The notes beneath the pieces are model-generated. The model searched no databases and was not told the DNA's origin. It saw only the letters and a list, made by a program, of their open reading frames with translations. The position numbers were made by a program, and so were the translations under genes. Source: a virus. Taken from it: 64,000 nt of DNA. The stretch spans positions 1-64,000 of IMG/VR virus record IMGVR_UViG_3300017971_007915. One strand, given 5' to 3'. This document shows, piece after piece, positions 20,603 to 26,710 of this stretch (position 1 is its first letter; every line of letters begins with the position of its first letter).

Positions 20603-20890
20603 TTATGGTTGAATCACTTCATCTTCTTTCAACTCTTTAATATCTTTATCGAATTCTCCATTAGCAAACTTTTGAAGCACTTCAAGATTATCAAGAACCG
20701 CTTTAACTTTATTCTTGCTGAGATTAAATCCACCTCTATAGAAATTCCCTTTAATCTTTACCATTGGAACTCCAGAGCCAAGTTTAGGAAGACCTTCCTT
20801 ATCTTTTGGGACAAATTTGTAGAAGTGTTCGATGGTACTTGGTATTACTTCTTCGCCAGTTTCATCTTTTTCTAATTTAACTTTCTTCAT
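20603..20890 (-). CDS. hypothetical protein
   Basis: A 95-residue protein started at 20890 after an AAGGAG RBS; the longer frame to 20995 only adds out-of-family Lys-rich residues. It has a central Tyr-Lys-Phe-Val-Pro-Lys-Asp segment, a Gly-rich turn and an acidic helical end. Not recognised. Confidence 0.6.
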   Translation of the reverse strand: MKKVKLEKDETGEEVIPSTIEHFYKFVPKDKEGLPKLGSGVPMVKIKGNFYRGGFNLSKNKVKAVLDNLEVLQKFANGEFDKDIKELKEDEVIQP

Positions 20891-20891
20891 T

Positions 20892-21038
20892 TCAATCTCC
20901 TTTTTTAATTTTTTCTTTAAATTTTTCCAGTCTTTCTTTACTCTTTTTTTTAGCTTCTTCGCTTCTTTCTTTAAGAAGACCTTTCTTTGTAACATTAGAT
21001 AGTATATAATCTTGGATATCTATTTTATCTTTCTTCAT
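20892..21038 (-). CDS. 48-residue Lys-rich helical protein
   Basis: The start at 21038 follows a TTAAGGAGA RBS. A longer frame reaching 21158 merely translates tRNA-Asp backwards through its cloverleaf and was rejected. Product: Asp-Ile-Gln-Asp-Tyr-Ile-Leu then a continuous Lys/Glu helix. Function unknown. Confidence 0.55.
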   Translation of the reverse strand: MKKDKIDIQDYILSNVTKKGLLKERSEEAKKKSKERLEKFKEKIKKGD

Positions 21039-21060
21039 CTTAATCTCCTTAATTTTAATG

Positions 21061-21133
21061 CGGGGCTGACGAGTTTTGATCTCGCTACCTCTTGCGTGAC
21101 AGGCAAGCACTCTCCCAATTGAGCTACAGCCAC
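21061..21133 (-). tRNA. tRNA-Asp (GTC)
   Basis: Acceptor GTGGCTG/CAGCCCC (one mismatch), D-stem GCTC/GAGT, anticodon arm CTTGC-CTGTCAC-GCAAG (GTC). The T-loop is ATCAAAA instead of TTCRANN, so T54 is lost. Discriminator is G, as in normal tRNA-Asp. Possibly functional but decayed in the T-loop. Confidence 0.82.
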
Positions 21134-21169
21134 CATAAAAGTTATACCACAGCCCCATTATAAATTAGA

Positions 21170-21481
21170 TTATCTTTCATCTTTTTCCAAACCCAAGCAT
21201 TGCTTTAAGTAAGCTGCTAAATCTGCATCTTCTTCATTAGCCTCTTCTTTGTATTCTTCTAGTAGTTCTATAATTCTTTCTTTTAATGATTGGAATTTGA
21301 ATTCTTTCTTTTTGCCTGGTTCTAAATGAACATTATACCAGTTATCCCTCATTTTTGTAGCTTGGTCAAACGCATCTAAAGCATTTAATAGATACTCTGC
21401 TAAAATGTGGTCTGGTGTGTTACTGCCATTCTCTGCACTTGAAATATTAATTGCTTCCTTAATTTTCTCTCTTAAATCCAT
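21170..21481 (-). CDS. conserved phage protein (Ser-Ala-Glu-Asn-Gly-Ser-Asn-Thr-Pro-Asp family)
   Basis: A 103-residue protein beginning at 21481 after GGGAGG. The stretch Ser-Ala-Glu-Asn-Gly-Ser-Asn-Thr-Pro-Asp-His-Ile-Leu-Ala-Glu-Tyr-Leu, then Ala-Phe-Asp-Gln-Ala and Trp-Tyr, is a hallmark of a small protein found in many unrelated phages, function unknown. An acidic tail follows. Not membrane-bound. Confidence 0.65.
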   Translation of the reverse strand: MDLREKIKEAINISSAENGSNTPDHILAEYLLNALDAFDQATKMRDNWYNVHLEPGKKKEFKFQSLKERIIELLEEYKEEANEEDADLAAYLKQCLGLEKDER

Positions 21482-21487
21482 ACATAC

Positions 21488-22012
21488 CTCCCTTACTCCT
21501 TGTTCTTTTTTATAAATTTTATACATTCTTGAAAACCTGCAACAAAGTATGATTGTTCAGTTGCAGTCATATTTAATTTATCACTTATCTTTATTGCAAT
21601 GATTCCAGCTTCTTCTATATTTGGTAATAAATTATCTAACGTATCCATTTATCTTTACTCCTTTTGTGTATTGATATCCTTCATTTCATTTCTCTTTATA
21701 AGTTATTTTATTTAAATATATCTTTTAATATTTAAATTTATACCTCTCATATTTATTAAAATCACAATAATATGCATCACCATCTTCCCATACCCACGTT
21801 TTTAGATGATTACATTGCCCTTCCCCTTTTCTTACGATGCAACTCGTAGGACCAAGTATATTTAAGCAGAAATCTACTCCCATTATCACATCATATAAAG
21901 GGCAATAGGTAGGATGGGCTGATTTAGCATTTTCACTTGTTATCATAACAATTCTATTTATTTTACCAGTACCTTTACAATTAAGCATCTCCCTTACTCC
22001 TTGTTCTTTTTT
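21488..22012. repeat. 24-nt direct repeat pair
   Basis: An identical 24-nt segment (starting CTCCCTTACTCCTTG and ending in a T-run) occurs at 21488-21511 and 21989-22012. Each copy, read on the minus strand, carries an AAGGAG/GGGAG ribosome site just before a start codon (21481 and 21988). Confidence 0.85.
21493..21648 (-). CDS. 51-residue hypothetical protein
   Basis: Found in a gap, with an AAGGAG RBS. Acidic first half, then Thr-Ala-Thr-Glu-Gln-Ser-Tyr-Phe-Val-Ala-Gly-Phe-Gln-Glu-Cys, which reads like a conserved small phage family. Its 3' end lies in the 24-nt repeat that carries the next gene's RBS. Confidence 0.55.
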   Translation of the reverse strand: MDTLDNLLPNIEEAGIIAIKISDKLNMTATEQSYFVAGFQECIKFIKKNKE

Positions 22013-22285
22013 TATCTGGTCTTGTAACCAAAAATAGAGCTTATCTATGGTGAACTTTTCATTATAGAACGGAAGTGTTACTTCCCAATCAATCTTCTTT
22101 TCTGAAAGATATTCAATCATATATCCAACAAGCATCCTTTCATCCAGTTCAATCTCCCCATAACTCCCCATTCCAGCTACAATAGATATCCCTTCTTCTG
22201 ACAGTTCTATTTGTTTGTATCCTTTAGTTTCTTCTCCATATATGGTGTTGTTGTTTTCTCTCATCCAATTCCAAAATTCTTTCAT
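21725..22285 (-). CDS. hypothetical protein, possibly two fused genes
   Basis: A 186-residue frame. Residues 1-95 (Trp-Asn-Trp-Met-Arg-Glu-Asn, then Tyr-Gly-Glu-Ile-Glu-Leu-Asp, Met-Leu-Val-Gly-Tyr-Met-Ile-Glu-Tyr-Leu) resemble a common phage hypothetical protein. Residues 100-186 start at an internal Met (21988) with its own GGGAG RBS and contain six Cys (Tyr-Cys-Pro-Leu-Tyr-Asp, Cys-x-x-x-x-x-x-x-x-Cys). The junction is the 24-nt repeat, so the second part may be a separate gene that lost the stop between them. Confidence 0.6.
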   Translation of the reverse strand: MKEFWNWMRENNNTIYGEETKGYKQIELSEEGISIVAGMGSYGEIELDERMLVGYMIEYLSEKKIDWEVTLPFYNEKFTIDKLYFWLQDQIKKEQGVREMLNCKGTGKINRIVMITSENAKSAHPTYCPLYDVIMGVDFCLNILGPTSCIVRKGEGQCNHLKTWVWEDGDAYYCDFNKYERYKFKY

Positions 22286-22315
22286 ACTCCCCCTCTACCG
22301 ACAAACATAATTATT

Positions 22316-22400
22316 TGAACTAACATAGCCTAAAGGCTATGGATTCCTGATCTGAGCTTATTACATCTACACTCATATCTCTCAAACTGTTTCACAGTTT
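22316..22400 (-). other. IS200/IS605-like right-end / guide-RNA-like hairpin module (minus strand)
   Basis: Read on the minus strand: hairpin AAACTGT-GAA-ACAGTTT (22400-22384), about 40 nt, then GGAATC followed by hairpin CATAGCC-TTTA-GGCTATG (22341-22324) and TTAGTTCA (22323-22316). The AATCC-stem-CCTTTAGG-stem-AGTTCA pattern is like the right ends of TnpB transposons that encode the 3' part of omega RNA. No tnpB or tnpA gene is present nearby. Confidence 0.45.
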
Positions 22401-22427
22401 CGCTTATTCTCCATAAGTTAAGTGAAA

Positions 22428-23102
22428 TTACTCGCTTAATTCTTCTATGCTATAAATTTCCATATCTTCATATTTATCAGGCTTCAACCCAGAAGATGTT
22501 AAAGCGTTCCATAAAGCTTCTGCTTCAATTTCTAATTCTTTTCTTGATGTACTTTCACTCTCAAAAATAAATCTGTATTCTTCTTGAGGTTCATCAACAC
22601 GCATCAGTTCTTCAACTTCATCGTCTATTTTATAGCCCTTTCTCTCCAGCATTTCTGCTAAATCAGAAAGTTTACTAAAAAATTGTTTCATCGTTCCCGC
22701 AGTTTTCGTTACTTGTTCAGAGGTTAGCCCTAGTTCTTTTGCAATTTCTATTATTCTATTTCTATAAGGCTTGTATATTTCGTAGGCTTTTTTATATCTC
22801 TTTATCTTATCTCTTAATTCTGTGTTTTCTTTAGAGAAATTGTCTATTATCTCGTTCTTTTCTTTTAATAACTCTTTGTATTTCTCTAATCTTTTCTTGC
22901 TTTTTAATTTACTCTCTTTATAACTTTCTTCTTTTATTTCTTCTATTTGTTTATAATGATTATCACAAATCTCTTTTATTTTATTTTCATAATATTCTCT
23001 TAACTCATCTTCTTTTTCTTTATAAATCTTCTCAACTTTTGTTTTTTGAGCACTTAAAATCTTATCAAGTTTTTCTTTAGTCATCCGATAAGTTTTCGAC
23101 AT
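22428..23102 (-). CDS. long coiled-coil protein
   Basis: A 224-residue protein. Residues 5-125 are an almost continuous Lys/Glu heptad helix (coiled coil); residues 130-170 hold Leu-Gly-Leu-Thr-Ser-Glu-Gln-Val-Thr, a possible short HTH-like turn, and the tail is acidic. Phage coiled-coil proteins of this size include scaffold or chromatin-associated proteins, but nothing identifies this one. Between the guide-RNA-like module and tRNA-Met. Confidence 0.6.
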   Translation of the reverse strand: MSKTYRMTKEKLDKILSAQKTKVEKIYKEKEDELREYYENKIKEICDNHYKQIEEIKEESYKESKLKSKKRLEKYKELLKEKNEIIDNFSKENTELRDKIKRYKKAYEIYKPYRNRIIEIAKELGLTSEQVTKTAGTMKQFFSKLSDLAEMLERKGYKIDDEVEELMRVDEPQEEYRFIFESESTSRKELEIEAEALWNALTSSGLKPDKYEDMEIYSIEELSE

Positions 23103-23177
23103 ATTCTTATCTCCTTAATATAACATTAATAATTATATAAAAATATGTCTCATTTAAAGTCAATAAAAAAATACAAT

Positions 23178-23248
23178 TTGCGGGTGACAGAATTGAACTG
23201 TCCTGGGCGGCTTATGAGACCGTTGAGTAACCACTACTCTAACCCGCA
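23178..23248 (-). tRNA. tRNA-Met (CAT)
   Basis: Acceptor TGCGGGT/ACCCGCA, D-stem GAGT/ACTC, anticodon arm ACGGT-CTCATAA-GCCGC (CAT) and T-arm GACAG-TTCAATT-CTGTC. The CAT anticodon could also belong to a tRNA-Ile2 (lysidine-modified); the acceptor start T-A pair does not fit an initiator. Confidence 0.9.
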
Positions 23249-23254
23249 ATGTGT

Positions 23255-23525
23255 CAGTTTCTAATAGTGAGGATTCATCGGGTAGCTAATCCCTCCACCA
23301 CACGTTCGGCTTCACTGACAAGCTCGGTTGCACAGAGGAGTCCTGTTTAGGACACTGGTGTCCGTCCTCTCTTTACCTATAAAGGGTTAATTTAAAAGTT
23401 TTTGATATCGCTGTGCCAACGATAAAAGAGTTATATAGTACCCTATTTCTCTTGAATATTCAATGACTCTAGTTGTCTCAGTTCCTTTCGGTCACTGTTT
23501 AGAATATTCTGCTATATAACCCAAG
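23255..23525 (-). ncRNA. candidate structured non-coding RNA
   Basis: About 270 bp without a gene but with many strong helices on the minus strand: GTTATATAG with CTATATAAC (9 bp) enclosing CAGT-CC-GAAA-GG-CTG; AGAGGA with TCCTCT; two mutually exclusive hairpins, GGACAC-CA-GTGTCC and GTCCT-AAAC-AGGAC; and TGTCAGT with ACTGACA (7 bp) around a bulged stem. The density of paired elements is far above the window's norm. No known RNA family was recognised; tmRNA, RNase P and group I core motifs were looked for and not found. Confidence 0.45.
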
Positions 23526-23530
23526 ATGAA

Positions 23531-23579
23531 GAGGCGGAAAGGATCGAAAACCCATTGTACTGCCATTGTACTACGCCTC
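23531..23579 (-). other. minimal tRNA-like element lacking one arm
   Basis: GAGGCG at the 5' end pairs with CGCCTC at the 3' end over 6 bp, enclosing a perfect D-arm GTAC-AATGGCA-GTAC and only one further loop, GGG-TTTTCGAT-CC. It can be read as a T-arm, leaving no anticodon arm, or as an anticodon arm (TTC) without a T-arm. At 49 nt it is far shorter than a tRNA. It also contains the stop codon of the next gene. Confidence 0.45.
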
Positions 23580-23762
23580 TATATTATTTAATTTCTCAAT
23601 AATTTCCTTTTTGTTTTCTACAATTACTTGTGATAATTTTAATATCCCATAAAAACCTAATCTGTCTAAATCATTATGGTAATTTCTATAAAGCTTGTCA
23701 AGAAATTTAGCGAATTCTTTGTCTTTATCGCTAAAGAAATACTCCCAATTTTGTTTACTCAT
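23571..23762 (-). CDS. hypothetical protein
   Basis: A 63-residue protein: Trp-Glu-Tyr-Phe-Phe-Ser-Asp-Lys-Asp-Lys, then Leu-Tyr-Arg-Asn-Tyr and a helical C-terminus. GGGGG-type RBS. Its stop falls in the tRNA-like element. Not recognised. Confidence 0.55.
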   Translation of the reverse strand: MSKQNWEYFFSDKDKEFAKFLDKLYRNYHNDLDRLGFYGILKLSQVIVENKKEIIEKLNNIEA

Positions 23763-23776
23763 AAAAACCCCCTATT

Positions 23777-23849
23777 TGACGCTAGGGGGAGTTGAACCCG
23801 CCATTACAGAGTTGAAAGCCCTGTGGCCTAACCATTAGCCGATAGCGCC
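23777..23849 (-). tRNA. tRNA-Glu (TTC)
   Basis: Acceptor GGCGCTA/TAGCGTC, D-stem GGCT/GGCC, anticodon arm CAGGG-CTTTCAA-CTCTG (TTC), T-loop TTCAACT. One mismatch in the T-stem. Reads GAA/GAG, abundant here. Confidence 0.9.
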
Positions 23850-23854
23850 TTATG

Positions 23855-23926
23855 TGGAGCCGAGGGGAATCGAACCCTCGTCTTTTTGCTTGCAAAGCAA
23901 ACGCCTTCCCAGTTGGCTACGACCCC
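23855..23926 (-). tRNA. tRNA-Cys (GCA)
   Basis: Acceptor GGGGTCG/CGGCTCC, D-stem GCC/GGC, perfect anticodon arm TTTGC-TTTGCAA-GCAAA (GCA), T-loop TTCGATT with one T-stem mismatch. Fits the many Cys-rich proteins of this genome. Confidence 0.9.
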
Positions 23927-23988
23927 ATAAATAATGTTATTGTTGAATTTAAGTCAATGAATTTTTTATAATTATTAATAAAAAATGT

Positions 23989-24072
23989 AGGTCAGGAGGG
24001 ATTCGAACCCCCATCGGTTTTACCCTACACTTCATTAGCAGTGAAGCCTCTTACCAGTTAGAGTACCTTTCC
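23989..24072 (-). tRNA. tRNA-Ser (GCT), imperfect acceptor
   Basis: Anticodon arm CTTCA-CTGCTAA-TGAAG (GCT), a long variable arm containing GGGTAAAACC, and T-loop TTCGAAT show a class II tRNA-Ser. The acceptor GGAAAGG/CCTGACC has two adjacent mismatches and T73, so it may be damaged. Confidence 0.78.
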
Positions 24073-24077
24073 AAAAA

Positions 24078-24176
24078 GTTAACCCACAAAACAGCAATTG
24101 TCCACCATTTGTGGGTTAACTGTGATTTACATTTAACCTGTTCAAGAAATCCCCTGCCTTTAGGCGGGGGTAGTTC
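24078..24176 (+). other. IS200/IS605-like right-end / guide-RNA-like hairpin module (plus strand)
   Basis: A perfect 13-bp inverted repeat GTTAACCCACAAA/TTTGTGGGTTAAC (24078-24090, 24108-24120), then about 24 nt, then AAAT plus hairpin CCCCTGCC-TTTA-GGCGGGGG (24151-24170), then TAGTTCA. The arrangement matches the minus-strand module at 22.3-22.4 kb and resembles TnpB-type element right ends. No T-run follows, so it is not an ordinary terminator. No transposase is nearby. Confidence 0.5.
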
Positions 24177-24190
24177 ACTTATTATTAATT

Positions 24191-24292
24191 TTATTTCTTT
24201 TTTCTAAAGAGTATCTCAATCATCTTTGCAAATGCTTTTATTGTCGTTGTCCAAAGTTTCCAAATCATTTGGAATCCTTCTTTGTTTGCCAT
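24191..24292 (-). CDS. 33-residue amphipathic peptide
   Basis: Found in another frame at the 3' end of the next gene, with a strong GGAGG RBS and ATG at 24292. Trp-Lys-Leu-Trp and an Ile/Phe/Lys-rich amphipathic helix with a Lys-Lys-Lys end. It could be a small membrane-active peptide; both overlapping frames may be real. Confidence 0.45.
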   Translation of the reverse strand: MANKEGFQMIWKLWTTTIKAFAKMIEILFRKKK

Positions 24293-24515
24293 AATCGACC
24301 TCCAATTCAATAGATGGTAATGAAGTAATTGCACTTTCTACATACATTTTTCCGTCCATTTTTTTGTACCAAATAGTTGTATTTAATCCTTTCCAATGTG
24401 TAGTAGTAACTTTTGATTTTTTGAATTTTAGTCTTATTCTTTTTTTTAATGGTTGATTCTCTATCCATAATTTTGGATTCTTCCACCATTCATTAGGAAC
24501 TACAAGTGCAATCAT
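24216..24515 (-). CDS. hypothetical protein
   Basis: A 99-residue protein with a GGGGGA RBS. Val-Pro-Asn-Glu-Trp-Trp-Lys-Asn near the start, a basic middle and beta-like Ser-Ile-Glu-Leu-Glu-Val-Asp-Tyr. The C-terminal third overlaps the 33-residue peptide in another frame. A second overlapping frame (24307-24489) has no RBS and was dropped. Not recognised. Confidence 0.55.
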   Translation of the reverse strand: MIALVVPNEWWKNPKLWIENQPLKKRIRLKFKKSKVTTTHWKGLNTTIWYKKMDGKMYVESAITSLPSIELEVDYGKQRRIPNDLETLDNDNKSICKDD

Positions 24516-24575
24516 ATATTTCCCCCATATAAGTAATTTATATGGGGGAGCAATATATGTAAAGTAAAATTTAAA

Positions 24576-24869
24576 TTACTTATTCTTTTTTAACATTACA
24601 AGAATAAGGGCGATAATTATAAGTTGCCATCCACCAGCTTTTAATACATTTGCAATAGCAGTTAGTATTATTTTAGCTTGATCGACAGTAAATCCTATAA
24701 CTCCTACAGAACCTTTCAAAAGGATATCTGCAACTACTACGATAATTATTAGTAAAGTTACAGCACCTTTTGAAGTGCTTACTTGATTTGCAATCCCATC
24801 AATAAACTTTGTTAAAATATCAAGCAGTTTAGATGGAAGAGCTTTAAGTTTTACAAGAACCTCATTCAT
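24576..24869 (-). CDS. two-pass membrane protein, holin-like size
   Basis: A 97-residue protein with two hydrophobic segments (about residues 38-58 and 78-93) joined by a short loop, a basic C-terminus and a TGGAGG RBS. Size and topology would suit a class II holin, but a lysis cassette lies elsewhere (32-35 kb), so it may be another membrane or virion protein. Confidence 0.55.
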   Translation of the reverse strand: MNEVLVKLKALPSKLLDILTKFIDGIANQVSTSKGAVTLLIIIVVVADILLKGSVGVIGFTVDQAKIILTAIANVLKAGGWQLIIIALILVMLKKNK

Positions 24870-24889
24870 TTTAAGACCTCCATTAAAAT

Positions 24890-25033
24890 TTATATTCTTA
24901 AAAGAATCCTTATAATTAATCTAAAAGGTATAAAGATATCTAATAGAATCTCTTTTTTTTCTGAATACATTCCAGAAGAATATTCCAAATAAACTAATAT
25001 TAAATAAACGATGTACGCTATTAATATGGTCAT
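24890..25033 (-). CDS. 47-residue membrane peptide (weak call)
   Basis: Found in the gap between 24.87 and 25.16 kb. Two hydrophobic stretches flank a charged middle (Tyr-Ser-Glu-Lys-Lys-Glu). There is no clear RBS. The remainder of this roughly 290-bp gap holds only a small hairpin (GAAATCT/AGATTTC) and a 26-codon frame; I see nothing else in it. Confidence 0.3.
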   Translation of the reverse strand: MTILIAYIVYLILVYLEYSSGMYSEKKEILLDIFIPFRLIIRILLRI

Positions 25034-25156
25034 TATTATATGTTTTGTGTTGAGTTTTGAAATCTGATTTTAGATTTCGAATTTTCATCTGTAGATAAAT
25101 CTTTAGATGGTTTCATTTTGGATGTAAGTTAAATAATAACGAATATTCAACTTATT

Positions 25157-25687
25157 TTAAGGATATTCTGATAGTATTTCTTTTAATTCTTTAATAGTTT
25201 GATCAGCAGATTTATGTAAAATTCCAGTCCCGCCAGACTCTTTCCAGGCATTGATGTTTTTATCTCTATCATCTATTAGGATGGTATTTTTATTTTTTAT
25301 AAAATCTTCTTTTTTATTAGAGAAATTTACTTTAATATCTCCTATTTCTCTTCTTGCCCACGCTTTTTTATCTTCTTTACAATTCTTAACAGAATTTGCG
25401 GGTGTTGTTAATAATTCTACATCATAATCTTTTAAAAAATTCCATAATTTTTTACCATCTGGCATCCAATCCATGTTCAACCAATAATGGTCAGTTTCTT
25501 TATTTATGGTTTTCCATAGTGCTGGTTCGCCTTTCTTTTTAGAGTATTCTCTTGGATTTTCATAGCCTAAATCCATAAAAGCTTTTTCGAAATCGGTAAG
25601 CACTCCGTCCATATCCACGTAAATTTTTCGTCTCGTATCCGAGACTTTGATTAAATCATTAATAGTTTTCATATTTCTAAAGTTCAT
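25157..25687 (-). CDS. N-tagged HAD-family 5'-nucleotidase-like protein
   Basis: A 176-residue protein. Residues 1-16 are the shared tag (Met-Asn-Phe, Ile9, Leu12-Ile13-Lys14). The HAD core follows at once: Tyr-Val-Asp-Met-Asp-Gly-Val-Leu-Thr-Asp (about 24-33), with the nucleophile and acid Asp residues, then Leu-Thr-Thr-Pro and a distal Ile-Asp-Asp-Arg-Asp-Lys-Asn. It resembles 5'(3')-deoxyribonucleotidases, which dephosphorylate nucleotides. Phages often carry such enzymes for nucleotide turnover; the tag suggests that it is delivered or targeted with the five neighbours. Confidence 0.82.
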   Translation of the reverse strand: MNFRNMKTINDLIKVSDTRRKIYVDMDGVLTDFEKAFMDLGYENPREYSKKKGEPALWKTINKETDHYWLNMDWMPDGKKLWNFLKDYDVELLTTPANSVKNCKEDKKAWARREIGDIKVNFSNKKEDFIKNKNTILIDDRDKNINAWKESGGTGILHKSADQTIKELKEILSEYP

Positions 25688-25695
25688 ATTGCATC

Positions 25696-26007
25696 CTAAT
25701 GAGCAGTCTCTGTTTTAATAATATAATTTCTTGTATCATACATATCTTCATCATCATTATACAAAGGATGAATTATATCATTATATTTAAGTTCTTCTTC
25801 AATAACATCGGACGGTTTTATAAATGATTGAAGTTCTGATCCGTATGACCTATCCTCATTTCTTAATTCGTGATGTAAAGATTTCCATGTGTATTCAAGA
25901 GAACCGCCTTCATCTATAAGCTCATTTTTATTATATAATCTATATATGTTATCGCTATAAGCTTTTTTAATTAATTTATCAATATTATTTATTGATATAA
26001 AATTCAT
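25696..26007 (-). CDS. N-tagged hypothetical protein
   Basis: A 103-residue protein. Residues 1-16 carry the tag (Met-Asn-Phe ... Ile9 ... Leu12-Ile13-Lys14-Lys-Ala). The remainder is acidic and Tyr/Asp-rich, with no known motif. It sits between the tagged HAD enzyme and another tagged unknown, 8 nt and 1 nt away, so all are one operon. Confidence 0.7.
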   Translation of the reverse strand: MNFISINNIDKLIKKAYSDNIYRLYNKNELIDEGGSLEYTWKSLHHELRNEDRSYGSELQSFIKPSDVIEEELKYNDIIHPLYNDDEDMYDTRNYIIKTETAH

Positions 26008-26008
26008 A

Positions 26009-26710
26009 TTAATCCTCTTCTATATAATACTCTGGATTTTCAACATCCCTTTTTTCTAATTTATGATCAAAAGTAGTATAGTATGGTTTAACTTCTTTTT
26101 CAAAAGGTAATTCAATTTCACCGATTAAGTTCAAATATTTATCTAAAACTTTATTTTTAATTTCTCTTATCTCATTAGGAGTCATATCGTAAGTTCTAAT
26201 AAAGGGTTCTCCGTATTCTTGTTCATAAGCCCATTCAAAGAGTTTATCTATATCTTGATATTTGAAATATATATCCATCCAACCTTTAGGATATTCTTCA
26301 ACTTTACTATTGTTAACAACACCCCCGAAGTATTCAATTAGGTAAATATAAAAAAATCTATTGGGGTCAAGTGAATCTGATTCTCTGCTTATAATATAAT
26401 GAATAATTTCTTCTTCGTTTTCTCCCGCTTCTGATTTAAAAGCTTCAATTTCACTCTTAAATGCTTTAACAACTTCTGCATTTATCATAGATTCTGTAAT
26501 ATCGTCTTCTTTTGTTAAGCCGTACTGCGTTTTTAACATAAGAGGTGTCATACCCTTAGTATAGTAATCTTTCCAGGCATTTTTGAAATCGTTTTTGAAT
26601 TTTTCATTATTTAGTAACGATTCTATAGCGTTATTGAAATTAGAGATAGTTATTTTTTTATTACTCTTTTTTAATAATTCATTTATATTAATTATTTTTC
26701 TAAAATTCAT
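26009..26710 (-). CDS. N-tagged hypothetical protein
   Basis: A 233-residue protein started at ATG 26710, which overlaps the stop of the upstream gene (TAATG) and has a GGGGAG RBS; this puts the tag exactly at residue 1. After the tag the protein is helical and acidic with several Trp, and an Arg-Thr-Tyr-Asp-Met-Thr-Pro-Asn segment near 170. Architecture resembles the largest tagged protein at 28.9-29.9 kb, but I do not recognise a family. Confidence 0.72.
   Translation of the reverse strand: MNFRKIININELLKKSNKKITISNFNNAIESLLNNEKFKNDFKNAWKDYYTKGMTPLMLKTQYGLTKEDDITESMINAEVVKAFKSEIEAFKSEAGENEEEIIHYIISRESDSLDPNRFFYIYLIEYFGGVVNNSKVEEYPKGWMDIYFKYQDIDKLFEWAYEQEYGEPFIRTYDMTPNEIREIKNKVLDKYLNLIGEIELPFEKEVKPYYTTFDHKLEKRDVENPEYYIEED

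Noticed and set aside
20892-21158. An 88-codon reading of the small gene that starts before tRNA-Asp
   Set aside because: The extra N-terminus is a translation of the tRNA; a proper RBS precedes the 21038 start.
23255-23579. A tmRNA gene
   Set aside because: The tRNA-like part has a D-arm stem but there is no resume-frame peptide ending in Ala-Ala nor the conserved tmRNA ends.
24307-24489. A 60-codon frame inside the 24216-24515 gene
   Set aside because: It lacks an RBS and overlaps the better-supported frame almost entirely.
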